Shown in pieces: positions 53,023 through 62,541 of a DNA stretch of 64,000 nt; within the stretch, counting starts at the first letter, position 1; every line of letters starts with the position of its first letter. The stretch comes from Gammaproteobacteria bacterium 50_400_T64 (GTDB lineage Bacteria; Pseudomonadota; Gammaproteobacteria; Pseudomonadales; Porticoccaceae), in NCBI GenBank assembly GCA_002162755.1, contig MAAS01000011.1, positions 1-64,000 of the forward strand. The letters run 5' to 3'. The translations under genes and the position numbers were made by a program. Below the pieces are notes generated by a model that did not search any database, was not told the DNA's origin, and saw only the letters and a list, made by a program, of their open reading frames with translations.

Positions 53023-54678
53023 CTATAAATGAGAACGTTTTAGCGCAGTATCAGCATTACGCCAATAGTCTTTAAATTGACGTTCAAGTAATTTTGCTTC
53101 TTCTACTTTACCCTGAGCCTGCACAGCCTGATAAAGGCCGAACGTTGCCCAGCCACTTTTCTGATTCCATTCAAGGTCTTTACGATAAACAACTTCAGCA
53201 TCTTCCGCCCGGTTTGCCAACAATAAGACGGCCCCTAAATAGAGACGCATCGACTGGGGCCAGTCTGGTGGCTCTATGTAGCTATTTTCATCTTCCAACT
53301 GCACAGCCTGGGTAAAGGCCTCAATAGCGCCGTCAAAATCGCCTTGCGCTTCACGAAGTTCACCGAGTAAACCCTGACTTGCCAGGCTCAATAAATGCGA
53401 GGCCGATGTCGGCATTACCCCACTATCATCAACGCCTTTTGCCTTTATTTGCTGACGCAGGTTTTTAAGTTCTGCTTCAGCTTTAGTAAGTTGTCCTGTC
53501 GCAATCAGGGCGCTGCCTTTGACATAACTGCGCATGCCTTTTAGAAAAGGCGTTGACTGATCAGTTTTCTTAGCGCTTAAAATAACATCCCATTTGCCAA
53601 ATATTTTCTCCACCATCCAACGCTGAAAAACCTGCTTTTGACCACGACTGGTCATCAACTTGTCGCTGGAATTTTTAGCACCCTCTTTAGCGGCACGAGA
53701 GGCCTCCGCGTAATTACCCTGCAAAGTATTGGCAAAGCGAACGAAGTCGAGGGCATGGGGCTTATGGATTTTATGGGAGAGAGGATAGGTGCCGATAACA
53801 GGGAAGTTGGTATCTCCCCAGATTTTTGCAAACTGCTGATCAACGATTTGCGAACGAATATTCGTACGCGCCGCTTTTTCATACTCACCCACCCGCAAAT
53901 AAATATGCCCCGGCATGTGCACCATGTGCCCGGCAATCGGCGCGATGGCCTCGAGTTTTTGCGCCGAGGGCAAAGCCAGTTCAGGCTGAGTCGAACCCTC
54001 CATTAAATGAATATATAAATGGTTAGCGCCGGGGTGATCATGCTCCGAAGCCATCGCCGCTTCAAAGGCGGCTTTAGCCACAGCGGTGCCGGGCTTGGCC
54101 GAGCCATCCGCCTGCCAGTAATCCCAGCGCGTGGTGTTCATGTAGGCTTCACCGAACAGCGTGGCAATATCAGCATCATCGGGATATTTCTTGTGCAGCC
54201 GGCCCATGGCATCTAAAAAGGCAAAGTCGCGCTTAACCCGATCAGGAATGGACGGCTTATCGTAGAGCACAAATAACGCATCGATAAATTCCCGTTCCTG
54301 CTGCGTGCCATTACCCGCTAATTCTCGAGCCTTGAGGATCGCAGTAAGGCCAGTACCTTGAGGATCATCGGGCATCTTCATGTAACGACTATTCGGATTT
54401 GGCCCGGCAGCATGCGCGAGGCCAAAATACGGCATGGGACTTTTGGGATCGAGGCGAGACGCTTCCTGATAAGAAGCCATGGCTTCAGGAAAATAAAAAC
54501 TCCAAGCCAGTCGCAAGCCTTGATCAAAAAATGCCTGAGCCTGTTTCGAGTCGGTAGAAATAGTACGGCTATAAGTACCAGAACCGGGTACCAGTACGGC
54601 AAGCGCAGCCTCTTCGCTCGCCACGGCAGTGACAGGACTCAGTAGTGCGGCCACGAGCAGCAGGAATAAAAATCTCAT
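53023..54678 (-). CDS. Exported TPR-repeat protein
   Basis: 551 residues. A signal peptide (ending AVAS) is followed by helical TPR-like repeats through most of the chain, for example YFPEAMASYQEASRLDPKSP near the N-terminus and GDFDGAIEAFTQAVQLEDEN near the C-terminus. The middle has a HMPGHIYLRVGEYEKA segment with His residues that recurs in this family. TPR proteins bind partner proteins; the target is unknown. It is a separate gene from the cyclase-like protein, about 90 bases away. Confidence 0.75.
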   Translation of the reverse strand: MRFLFLLLVAALLSPVTAVASEEAALAVLVPGSGTYSRTISTDSKQAQAFFDQGLRLAWSFYFPEAMASYQEASRLDPKSPMPYFGLAHAAGPNPNSRYMKMPDDPQGTGLTAILKARELAGNGTQQEREFIDALFVLYDKPSIPDRVKRDFAFLDAMGRLHKKYPDDADIATLFGEAYMNTTRWDYWQADGSAKPGTAVAKAAFEAAMASEHDHPGANHLYIHLMEGSTQPELALPSAQKLEAIAPIAGHMVHMPGHIYLRVGEYEKAARTNIRSQIVDQQFAKIWGDTNFPVIGTYPLSHKIHKPHALDFVRFANTLQGNYAEASRAAKEGAKNSSDKLMTSRGQKQVFQRWMVEKIFGKWDVILSAKKTDQSTPFLKGMRSYVKGSALIATGQLTKAEAELKNLRQQIKAKGVDDSGVMPTSASHLLSLASQGLLGELREAQGDFDGAIEAFTQAVQLEDENSYIEPPDWPQSMRLYLGAVLLLANRAEDAEVVYRKDLEWNQKSGWATFGLYQAVQAQGKVEEAKLLERQFKDYWRNADTALKRSHL

Positions 54679-54936
54679 AGGGTTCTCCGATAATTAAACA
54701 TAAGACGATGAAATTACAGCGTAGTTATTTTTGTTTATTTAAAAGTACCGCCGGGAGTAAATAACGTATCGCTAAACTTACTCGCTCTACGGTTTTGCCT
54801 GTCACATCGATTTAGCATCGACCTGTAAAAGCACTTAGAGCAAAGCACAAAACACCTTAACCAGCAGCGGCAAAGATGATAGCATCAAAATACATCAATA
54901 TAATAAAGCCGAAAAATAACTATCAGGATATGAAGT

Positions 54937-56094
54937 ATGAGCACCCACCCCGTCGTTGCCGCCGCCACCGCATTACAGCCACTCATTACTGAATACTGCC
55001 TTGAATCAGAGGAAACGTCCCGCCTCAACCCCGCCGTTGTCGACGCGGCAGGTAAAGCAGGTCTGTTCCGACTCTACGCCCCAACAGAAGTTGGCGGCCT
55101 GGAAGTTAAACCGGTTGATGCGTTTAAAGCCATCGAAGCGGTGAGTGCGGCAGACCCCGCTCTTTCCTGGTATATCGTTAACTCTGTGCCCGCCTGCCTT
55201 GCCACTGCTGGCCTGCCCGAGCAAGAACGCAACGCGCTGTTTGCCGAGCCCGATAAAAACTTTGGTTTCTCCGCCGTGGTGGGTGGTCGCGCAGTACCCG
55301 AAGGGGATGGCTATCGCTTGAGCGGTTCGTGGCCCGTCGTCACCGGTTGTGTCGACTCACGCTGGTGCGCACTGCTTGGCATGGTCGTCGATGGTGACGC
55401 ACCACGCCAGGTTGACGGCAAGCCCGACGCGCGGATTTTTTTAGTGCCCACCGATAAGCTAGAGATATTCCCCACCTGGAAAAACTCAGCCGTAATGCGC
55501 GGTACAGGCAGTAATGAAGCCCACGCCACTGACATTTTCATCCCGGAGAATTTCGCTTACAAACCCAGTACCGAACCCGTCTTTAAACGCCCCCACTACA
55601 CCTACCCAGCTCAGGTTCACAGCATGCCCCTGTTTGCCGCCGTTGTTATCGGCGTATTAAGCTCTGCTCTGGATAGCGCCACCGAGGAAATTGCCAACAA
55701 AATATCCGGTATATCCGGGCAGTCACAACGCGAACAACCCGCCAGCCAGGAGCTTATTTCAGAGAGCAACGCCATGCTTCGCGCCATTCGTTACGGTTGT
55801 TTGGAAGCCATGGGGAGGAGCTGGGAGCTCGCTAGTAAAGGTGAAGAAATCCCCCTTAAACTTCGCGCCGAAGTGTACTCATCCTGTTTTCTCGCCGCCG
55901 ACCTCGGCCGGGAAATGATCAGCAAACTCTACGCCAAAGGTACCCGCGCCGCCTTTATGCAAGGCCACCCACTGGAGCGCGCGCTGCGTAATATTCATGC
56001 CATTGTTGGTGCCATCGATGCACGCCGCGCAGGCTTCCAGTATTCAGCGGGACGCGTACTATTGGGCGGCGAACCCATGGACCCCGGCTTCTAA
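54937..56094 (+). CDS. Acyl-CoA dehydrogenase-like flavoprotein (HpaB/DszC branch)
   Basis: 385 residues of the acyl-CoA dehydrogenase fold. It has the SGSWPVVTGC and WKNSAVMRGTGSNEAHATD segments that mark the group D flavin monooxygenases (HsaA, DszC and relatives) rather than true acyl-CoA dehydrogenases. These use reduced flavin from a partner reductase to hydroxylate an aromatic or to carry out related oxidations. No reductase gene is nearby. An alpha/beta hydrolase follows after 17 bases and could act on the product. Confidence 0.78.
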   Translation: MSTHPVVAAATALQPLITEYCLESEETSRLNPAVVDAAGKAGLFRLYAPTEVGGLEVKPVDAFKAIEAVSAADPALSWYIVNSVPACLATAGLPEQERNALFAEPDKNFGFSAVVGGRAVPEGDGYRLSGSWPVVTGCVDSRWCALLGMVVDGDAPRQVDGKPDARIFLVPTDKLEIFPTWKNSAVMRGTGSNEAHATDIFIPENFAYKPSTEPVFKRPHYTYPAQVHSMPLFAAVVIGVLSSALDSATEEIANKISGISGQSQREQPASQELISESNAMLRAIRYGCLEAMGRSWELASKGEEIPLKLRAEVYSSCFLAADLGREMISKLYAKGTRAAFMQGHPLERALRNIHAIVGAIDARRAGFQYSAGRVLLGGEPMDPGF

Positions 56095-56111
56095 GCCTCG
56101 GCAATCACCCT

Positions 56112-56900
56112 ATGAAATCACAGGAACAACGAATAACAGCAGCGGGCCACCGCATTAATACCCTGCTGCTGGGTGAGCCATCGGCCGACAAACCCACACT
56201 CATATTCCTGCACGGTGGTCTCGACTGTATCGGCATGTGGCGCAAGTTTCCCCACCAGCTGTGTGAAGCTAGTGGACTTGCCGGTATTGTTTACGACCGC
56301 TGGGGTCACGGTAAATCTGATCCGCTTGTACTGCCCCGCCCCGGCGACCCAAGGGAGGACGAAGCAGGCCAGCCCATAAGTGACATCATTCAGCACTTTG
56401 CTTTAAACAAAGTCATTCTCGTCGGCCATAGCTTTGGCGGCGCTGTGGCTTTAATTGCAGGGAGTAAACACCCGGAGAATATCTGCGGAATAATATCTAT
56501 CGTGCCGCAATTAATTATGCACGCCGATGCTATGGAAGGGCTCAAGTTAGTTGAAGATGCTTTTTACAAAGGTCGCCTGCGTGAAAAGCTACTGCCCTTT
56601 CACGGCGATAAAACAGATACGCTGTTTAAAAACTGGGCCAGCATGGCACTGAAAAAAACCGTGCCTGAAAAGCCCTACGCAACCTCACTAGAAGAGATTA
56701 CCTGCCCGGTACTCGCCATCTTTGGCGAGCAAGATAACTACGGTTATGAGCCCAACCTGGCATTGATGACTGAGCGAATGAGCAGCCCGTTAGAAGTGTT
56801 TAAAATGGAGGAGGCTGCTCACTATCCCCACCTGGAAAAACCTGAGCCGCTTATTGCTAAAGCCTGTGCCTTTATTACTGAACAGGTGTTGTCACTTTAA
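56112..56900 (+). CDS. Alpha/beta hydrolase
   Basis: 262 residues. The catalytic Ser is in GHSFGGAV (about 103-110), with HGGLD near the N-terminus forming the oxyanion region. An Asp lies in FGEQDNYG and the His in EAAHYPHLEKP. It hydrolyses an ester or C-C bond. It is probably co-transcribed with the flavoprotein, suggesting a short degradation step, but the substrate is unknown. It converges on the AT-rich lipoprotein gene. Confidence 0.86.
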   Translation: MKSQEQRITAAGHRINTLLLGEPSADKPTLIFLHGGLDCIGMWRKFPHQLCEASGLAGIVYDRWGHGKSDPLVLPRPGDPREDEAGQPISDIIQHFALNKVILVGHSFGGAVALIAGSKHPENICGIISIVPQLIMHADAMEGLKLVEDAFYKGRLREKLLPFHGDKTDTLFKNWASMALKKTVPEKPYATSLEEITCPVLAIFGEQDNYGYEPNLALMTERMSSPLEVFKMEEAAHYPHLEKPEPLIAKACAFITEQVLSL

Positions 56901-56916
56901 GAAACCACTGGGCTCA

Positions 56917-57813
56917 CTAGAGCCTTTCAGCAATCAAAAAATAATGTTTTACTCCCTGGCTTATCAATATCGGAGCCTTAATTTTCTTTTCACGACCAGT
57001 AAATAACCTATTAGGTGCTGCATAGATATAAAAATCTTCAGGCAAATAACTAGAAAACTCAGTCATAAACTTGAGCTCATCAAATCCCTGGTTAACCTTA
57101 CCCCTACTTACCCAACTGCACTCAAACTTTCTATTTTCCTCATTTATCAGGCAAATCTTAAAACTTGTAAAAGAATAACTATTTGATACATCAGTATGCA
57201 TAACGGCTTTATCACCATTAGGTGGATAAGAGTTCCGTATTTCTGCAAGATTAAACCCTATTCCACAACCCCATTCAGTTTTTTTGGTCGTACAACCAGG
57301 GCCACTCAATCTTATCGCCCAATAAGGCTTCAAGGTGACTAGCGGTAATGGAGTTCTTTCTTCCACACTGTATCTAGACTTCAGCTTAAATGTTCCATTA
57401 TTATTTTCATAATCAGTTTTTGCAGATTCCATCATCTCGATAAAATTTTTATAAAACTCCGTCTTATTCTTTGATTCCTTATCCCAATAAAAAAAACTAT
57501 TTCTAGCTGCCCGAGTATCAGGCGATATAAGTAAACCCAAGAGACCTACCCCTACACTACTCAGCGATGTAAAACCAGGCGGTGGACTAGCATAGCCCGA
57601 CATAATATTACCAACTTCTATTGCATTACCAACCCCATTTGGATTTCCGTATTCCGCTGCTAAAACCTGATCCTTCAACCCGTCAATTCCCGCTGCTTGG
57701 CTGATATTTTTTGCCTCTGAAAAATCATTGTTCCACTGGTTTTTTTTGGGTTGCACAGAGCAGCTAGAACATACTGTTAAAAATATCATTAATGTAAAAA
57801 ATCTTATATCCAT
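56917..57813 (-). CDS. AT-rich lipoprotein of unknown function
   Basis: 298 residues. The lipobox near CSSC (about residues 15-18) gives an acylated N-terminal Cys. The remainder has no domain that I recognise, with scattered Cys residues and a beta-rich look. Codon use and base content are clearly more AT-rich than those of the neighbours, and the flanks on both sides are AT-rich as well, which hints at acquisition from elsewhere. It has no operon partner. Confidence 0.6.
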   Translation of the reverse strand: MDIRFFTLMIFLTVCSSCSVQPKKNQWNNDFSEAKNISQAAGIDGLKDQVLAAEYGNPNGVGNAIEVGNIMSGYASPPPGFTSLSSVGVGLLGLLISPDTRAARNSFFYWDKESKNKTEFYKNFIEMMESAKTDYENNNGTFKLKSRYSVEERTPLPLVTLKPYWAIRLSGPGCTTKKTEWGCGIGFNLAEIRNSYPPNGDKAVMHTDVSNSYSFTSFKICLINEENRKFECSWVSRGKVNQGFDELKFMTEFSSYLPEDFYIYAAPNRLFTGREKKIKAPILISQGVKHYFLIAERL

Positions 57814-58044
57814 ATAAAAATCTACTTGTATCTTTTAAAAAGACAGGCTCAGAACCTACGATCCACACACCCACTAAAAGGCCCCATCAATATGAAACGA
57901 CCTCTTTCTATGCCATATATCTTTTGACAGGCTTGCCCAACAAGAAATCACCCCAGATCTCTACAATAATAATCCAAACAAAATTGACAACCACAGAGCG
58001 ACATCTCATCACGGCTACACCTTAACGAGATATCGCTCTATTTA

Positions 58045-58410
58045 TTACATGCTAATCGCATCCAGCTTATTGCCATCTAAATCGCGGAAATAACCCACAT
58101 AAAGACCTGGGCGACGCTCACCGGGCTCACCTTCACAAGTACCACCAGCAGCGATTGCCGCTTTGTAAACCGCATCAACCACTTCAGGTGATTCAGCACC
58201 CAGGGCGATCATTACGCCGTTACCAACCGTTGCGGGCTCTCCGTCAAAGGGCTTCATTACCATTAACATCGGGCCACGAGTGGGGCCAACCCAGGATTTA
58301 TAGCGTTCTGTTTCGGGGCCGCGCTTGCCGCCAAGGGGAGCGAGTACAGCATCGTAAAATACAGCGGCTCGTTCGAGATCATTGGTACCAATCGTTACGT
58401 AACTAATCAT
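58045..58410 (-). CDS. VOC family (glyoxalase-like) protein
   Basis: 121 residues, one glyoxalase/bleomycin-resistance/extradiol-type domain. It starts MISYVTIGTNDLERAAVFYD and ends with YFRDLDGNKLDA, the metal-site motif of the fold, in which the E/H metal ligands are only partly kept. Such small proteins act as lyases, isomerases or binders, and this sequence does not decide which. The start is ATG at 58408-58410. Confidence 0.85.
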   Translation of the reverse strand: MISYVTIGTNDLERAAVFYDAVLAPLGGKRGPETERYKSWVGPTRGPMLMVMKPFDGEPATVGNGVMIALGAESPEVVDAVYKAAIAAGGTCEGEPGERRPGLYVGYFRDLDGNKLDAISM

Positions 58411-58520
58411 TTTTATTCTCCGTCATTTTTTCACTATTGTTTTGAATAGAGTGTTATAGATATTCAACTTTGCTCTTCTAATGTAACAGCCTAAGCCCCA
58501 TTGTTTAAGGCTTAATGTCA

Positions 58521-59324
58521 CTAGCGCTTCACCTGAAAGCCCCTTATCAAGGCTCGTGCCTGTTGCTCAATTTCAGCCCAGCTATCACGCCGTTGCGAGG
58601 CGAACTTCATTTCTACATAAACATCTCTGCCATGCATAAAGCGCAGTAAGCAATGGGACATTACGCCGCGCGCCACCTGTGCTTCTGTACAAAGTAGTCC
58701 GCCAGCACCACCAGTAAATCCGGCTGGCTCGTAAGGGCTATAGCCCGCTGGCGAGGCTTCTTGCTGCCACCATTGCTGAGGCCGCCCCTCTAACCCGGCA
58801 AGGGTAATACCGATAATATCGGGGGAGGAGGCCGCCAGAAATGCGTCGATATTTTCCACACGCATGGCGCTCAAGCCATCGGCACTGACTTTAAGGCGGG
58901 CGACTGAGGCTCCGCTTTTTTGACAATCTCGCGCATCGGCGAAATAGGTGCAGGGGATGCTGAACAGCCAGCCACCAATCACAATCGGCACGGGCTTAAT
59001 GTTAAAAGTATGTACCAAACCGAAGCCCACACCGGGATATAACTTATCGGCTTTGGCATCTTCTTCAGACAGCTCTTCAGGCGGCGGGCTGTTGAACATA
59101 CGTGCCGCGTAAAACAACTTACGCAACTGGTCGCTTTGCAGACTTTCGCTGCGCTCAGCCTCTTCTTCCGGCTGAAAACCGCAGGTGACTAACACCCATT
59201 GAGTGCCCGCGGCAAAGACCTCGAAAATTTGTTGGCGATAGTGGAAATAACCTGCACCCATTGTTAGTAGCAACAAAAGCACAAAGATCAGCCAACGGAA
59301 TTTATTTTGTCGATGTTGTTTCAT
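58521..59324 (-). CDS. Membrane-anchored protein of unknown function
   Basis: 267 residues. A single N-terminal membrane helix (about 9-26) is followed by a periplasmic region with Cys residues (about 48, 125, 134, 215 and 225) that could form disulphides. No family is recognised. It is divergent from the Sco protein with about 80 bases between starts, so a shared control region is possible. Reliable as a gene by length and a clear signal anchor. Confidence 0.55.
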   Translation of the reverse strand: MKQHRQNKFRWLIFVLLLLLTMGAGYFHYRQQIFEVFAAGTQWVLVTCGFQPEEEAERSESLQSDQLRKLFYAARMFNSPPPEELSEEDAKADKLYPGVGFGLVHTFNIKPVPIVIGGWLFSIPCTYFADARDCQKSGASVARLKVSADGLSAMRVENIDAFLAASSPDIIGITLAGLEGRPQQWWQQEASPAGYSPYEPAGFTGGAGGLLCTEAQVARGVMSHCLLRFMHGRDVYVEMKFASQRRDSWAEIEQQARALIRGFQVKR

Positions 59325-59403
59325 CAGCGTATTATCAAGTCCTAATATAAATTAGTACAATCACTCGTTTACAGTGACCATTACAGCAAACTAAAGACTT
59401 TCT

Positions 59404-60033
59404 ATGAAAACCCAAACACTCAAACGCGGGCTACTCACCGTCGTATTATCAGCCGCCATCATCGCTGGTGTCGCCCTCATCGACTATCTCATACAACTGG
59501 GCCGCAGCGAAGGCACTGTACCCCCCGGTACAGAGGCGCAAATTGGCGGAACCTTTTCATTACTTAATCAATTCAACGAACCTGTTAATAATGAGAGTTA
59601 TGCCGACCGCTATAAATTGATTTTTTTCGGCTTCACCAACTGCCCCGATGTCTGCCCCACCACACTCAGCCGCATGACTCAGGCACTGAGTCAATTAGGG
59701 CCGCTGAACGATAAGCTCTACCCGCTATTTATCACCGTCGATCCCGAGCGCGACACCCCGGCTCGCCTTAAAGAATATGCCAAAGCCTTTGACCCCCGTA
59801 TTATTTATTTAACCGGTTCAGCCGACGAGATCGCCAAGGTATTAAAAGCATGGAAGGCAAGCCGGGCAAAAATCGCCACCGACAAAGGCGAGGCAACGGA
59901 GAAAGATTACTCCATGAGCCACAGCTCAGTGCTCTACCTGATGACCCCGGACGACCGATTGGTTGAGTCTTATAACTGGGAAATACGGCCCGATAAAATG
60001 GTCGACTCTATTCGCGAGCGGCTCGAACAATAA
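59404..60033 (+). CDS. SCO1/SenC family copper chaperone
   Basis: 209 residues with an N-terminal membrane anchor (about 8-30) and a thioredoxin fold. The copper-binding pair is C80 and C84 (CPDVCP) with the distal H173 (MSHSSV), all three present. TVDPERDTP is typical. It delivers copper to the CuA site of cytochrome oxidase or reduces its cysteines. No oxidase genes are near. Supply of copper to the monooxygenase 50 kb away is only a thought. Confidence 0.92.
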   Translation: MKTQTLKRGLLTVVLSAAIIAGVALIDYLIQLGRSEGTVPPGTEAQIGGTFSLLNQFNEPVNNESYADRYKLIFFGFTNCPDVCPTTLSRMTQALSQLGPLNDKLYPLFITVDPERDTPARLKEYAKAFDPRIIYLTGSADEIAKVLKAWKASRAKIATDKGEATEKDYSMSHSSVLYLMTPDDRLVESYNWEIRPDKMVDSIRERLEQ

Positions 60034-60042
60034 AAAAGGGCC

Positions 60043-60250
60043 AGGGAATCTTTGATTAAGTCTGGGCGAAGCAGGCTTCGACTCAGGGTATTCTGATTTG
60101 CCAACAGTAGGCGCTTTAGGCGAGGCGTAAAGCGCACGTAATAGCGGGCTATTGCGAAGCTTTACACCAAGAGTAGGCACCTTGAGGCGACGAAGAAGCA
60201 GGATATCCTGAGCGTAGAATGCAAGCTCATGACTTGATCAGAGGTTCCCT
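60043..60250. mobile_element. MITE-like non-coding element with terminal inverted repeats
   Basis: The left end AGGGAATCTTTGATTAAGTC (60043-60062) and the reverse complement of the right end GACTTGATCAGAGGTTCCCT (60231-60250) match at 17 of 20 bases. The 208-bp interval has no coding frame of note. Short, non-coding and ended by inverted repeats, it fits a miniature element moved by a transposase from elsewhere. No clear target-site duplication is seen. It sits in the gap between two converging genes. Confidence 0.6.
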
Positions 60251-60294
60251 TTATTTACGCCACGCCCTTTTTTATAACAACTACAAATCAAGCA

Positions 60295-61404
60295 TTAAGA
60301 TGACAGGTTATGCTTGAAACGCCACGCGGCAATGATGTAGAGCACCGCACCGATAATCGCCATATTTAACGCCGCAGGCCACAGCTCGGCCATACCCACA
60401 CCTTTTAAAAACACGCCCATGCAAATATCCATAAAATATTTCACCGGGCTGAGATAGGTAATTGGCTGTAAAAAGGAAGGCATCGATTCTGTTGGGGTCA
60501 TGGTGCCGGACAGAAACAAGATGGGGAAAAGGCCGAAAAAGCACAGCAACAAGGTCTGCTGTAAGGTTTTGGTAATCGACGCAATCAACACGCCGATGGC
60601 GATGGCGCTGACCAGAAAAATAGCCATCAAGAAAACAAACAGCAGCATGCTGCCTTTGATGGGCACACCAAACCACCAAATAATAAACAGGCTGGGGAAG
60701 AAGGCGAGAATACCAACGGCCAGTGTCGGAATGGTTTTGGCGAGGAAAATCTCCCAGACCTGGGTCGGCGTCACCATCAACTGGTCAACCGTGCCCACCT
60801 CTTTTTCACGGGTGATCGATGCCGCCGAGTGAATCGTACCCACCATCATAATCGCCGCAACAATCATCGACAGCACCACGAAGGACTCTAGTGTTTGGGC
60901 GCGGTTGTACCAAATTTGCACCACGGGGCGCACGGTGCTGCCCAGTTCTGCCGGATTGTCAGTAAACTCCAACTCGAAATTACGCACGATGGCCGCCGTG
61001 TAATCTTTTGCTAACGATGCTGCATTCGAATTAGTGCCGTCGAGTAAAATCTGTAACCCGGGCGACTCACCACGGCGTAAGTCTTCGCCAAAATTATTGG
61101 GAATAACCATTACGTATTTTACTTTACCGCTACGCATCCAGCTCTCGGCCTGCTCCTGATTGTCAGGATATCCGGCAACTTCAAAGGCTTCTGACAGCGT
61201 AAACTTATCGATCAAGTTACGACTGATGACCGTTTGATTGTGGTCGATAACGGCGATGGGTAAGTCTTTTACTTCAAAGGTCATGGCGTAGCCGCAAATC
61301 AGCACCTCCATGGTATAGAGCCAGAACACCACGCCGAGAATGGTTTTATCGCGAGAAAACTGAATAATATCTTTCAGCATTAAACTTTTTAGACGGGTCC
61401 ACAT
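60295..61404 (-). CDS. ABC-2 type transporter permease
   Basis: 369 residues with the ABC-2 export layout: one N-terminal helix (about 22-42), a periplasmic domain (about 45-175) and five C-terminal helices. The segment ITREKEVGTVDQLMVTP before helix 3 is the family mark. It works with the second permease and the tandem ATPase upstream, as in E. coli YhiI/RbbA/YhhJ or YbhGFSR. Export of drugs, cations or polymer is possible. A secretion HlyD-like partner may lie beyond the window. Confidence 0.88.
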   Translation of the reverse strand: MWTRLKSLMLKDIIQFSRDKTILGVVFWLYTMEVLICGYAMTFEVKDLPIAVIDHNQTVISRNLIDKFTLSEAFEVAGYPDNQEQAESWMRSGKVKYVMVIPNNFGEDLRRGESPGLQILLDGTNSNAASLAKDYTAAIVRNFELEFTDNPAELGSTVRPVVQIWYNRAQTLESFVVLSMIVAAIMMVGTIHSAASITREKEVGTVDQLMVTPTQVWEIFLAKTIPTLAVGILAFFPSLFIIWWFGVPIKGSMLLFVFLMAIFLVSAIAIGVLIASITKTLQQTLLLCFFGLFPILFLSGTMTPTESMPSFLQPITYLSPVKYFMDICMGVFLKGVGMAELWPAALNMAIIGAVLYIIAAWRFKHNLSS

Positions 61405-61443
61405 AGCAGCTCTCCTAAACCTTTGGCGCGCATAAACGCGGCA

Positions 61444-62541
61444 TCATGCAACTTTTTTCTTAAAGATAACGACGGCGGCAAAAAACACACCGAGGGTATA
61501 CACCAGTAAAAAACTTAAGGGGCGTATCATTTCCGATGGGCCGGCACCTTTCAAAATAATGCCCCGCGACACATCAACAAAATAACGGCCGGGGAAAATA
61601 TGCGTATAGGCTTGCACCGGTTCTGCCATTGCATAAATGGGAAAGACAAAGCCTGAAAATAATATCGACGGCATCATCGTCACCACCAGCGCCAGTAATA
61701 CCGCTAATAGCTGGCTATTGGTAATGGTCGATATCAACAAGCCAATACCGACATTACAAAAAACATAAATCAAACCCGCAATCGCCAAATAGCCCAGACT
61801 GCCATTGAAGGGCACCCCGAACCAGTAATAACCCAGGGCCACAATAGAGACTAATTGCAGCGAGGAAATCACGCCGTAGGGGATTAGCTTGCCGAGTAAA
61901 AATTCCGGCACGGTTAAGGGCGATGCGTAAATTTGCTGGATGGAACCGCTTTCTTTTTCACGCACAATCGCCAGCGTGGTTAATAGCGGGGGAAAGGCAG
62001 CGATAATCACCGCGTAAAGGCCCGAGACCACATAAATCATGCTGCGCAAACTGGGGTTGTACCAAATACGGGTTTGCACATCGATCAACGAATTATCTTC
62101 CACCTCTTTAAATTTAGACACAATGGTCATGCCGTAATTCAAGGCGACCAGGGCCGTCGCGGAATAGGTGCCATCAATCAGCAATTGCACTTCGGGGTTT
62201 TCTTCCCGACCTATAAGGGAATTAAAGCCCGGAGGAATAACCAGCACCAGCTTGACTTCATTCACTTCCATCGACTTGTGAATTTGTACTTCGGAGTCGT
62301 AATTTCTCACCAATTTAAAATAGGCGCTTTCTTTAAACTCATCAATTAAGTGGGCGCTGGATGGCGTCTGATCCTGGTCGAGCACACCCAGGCTGACATT
62401 TTCAACTTCCAGAGAAATCGCGTAGCCGAACATAAACAACATCACGATTGGAAATAGAAATGCCGTCGACAGGGTGACGTGATCACGGGTAATTTCGCGG
62501 GTCTCTTTACGCATAACAGCGTATAGGCGATGCAGCTTCAT
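61444..62541 (-). CDS. ABC-2 type transporter permease
   Basis: 365 residues, a paralogue of the downstream permease with the same plan (N-terminal helix about 25-43, periplasmic domain, five C-terminal helices). Its family segment is LAIVREKESGSIQQIYASPL. The start overlaps the stop of the tandem ATPase by four bases, so the ATPase and the two permeases are one operon. A heterodimeric channel with the other permease is likely. Confidence 0.89.
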   Translation of the reverse strand: MKLHRLYAVMRKETREITRDHVTLSTAFLFPIVMLFMFGYAISLEVENVSLGVLDQDQTPSSAHLIDEFKESAYFKLVRNYDSEVQIHKSMEVNEVKLVLVIPPGFNSLIGREENPEVQLLIDGTYSATALVALNYGMTIVSKFKEVEDNSLIDVQTRIWYNPSLRSMIYVVSGLYAVIIAAFPPLLTTLAIVREKESGSIQQIYASPLTVPEFLLGKLIPYGVISSLQLVSIVALGYYWFGVPFNGSLGYLAIAGLIYVFCNVGIGLLISTITNSQLLAVLLALVVTMMPSILFSGFVFPIYAMAEPVQAYTHIFPGRYFVDVSRGIILKGAGPSEMIRPLSFLLVYTLGVFFAAVVIFKKKVA

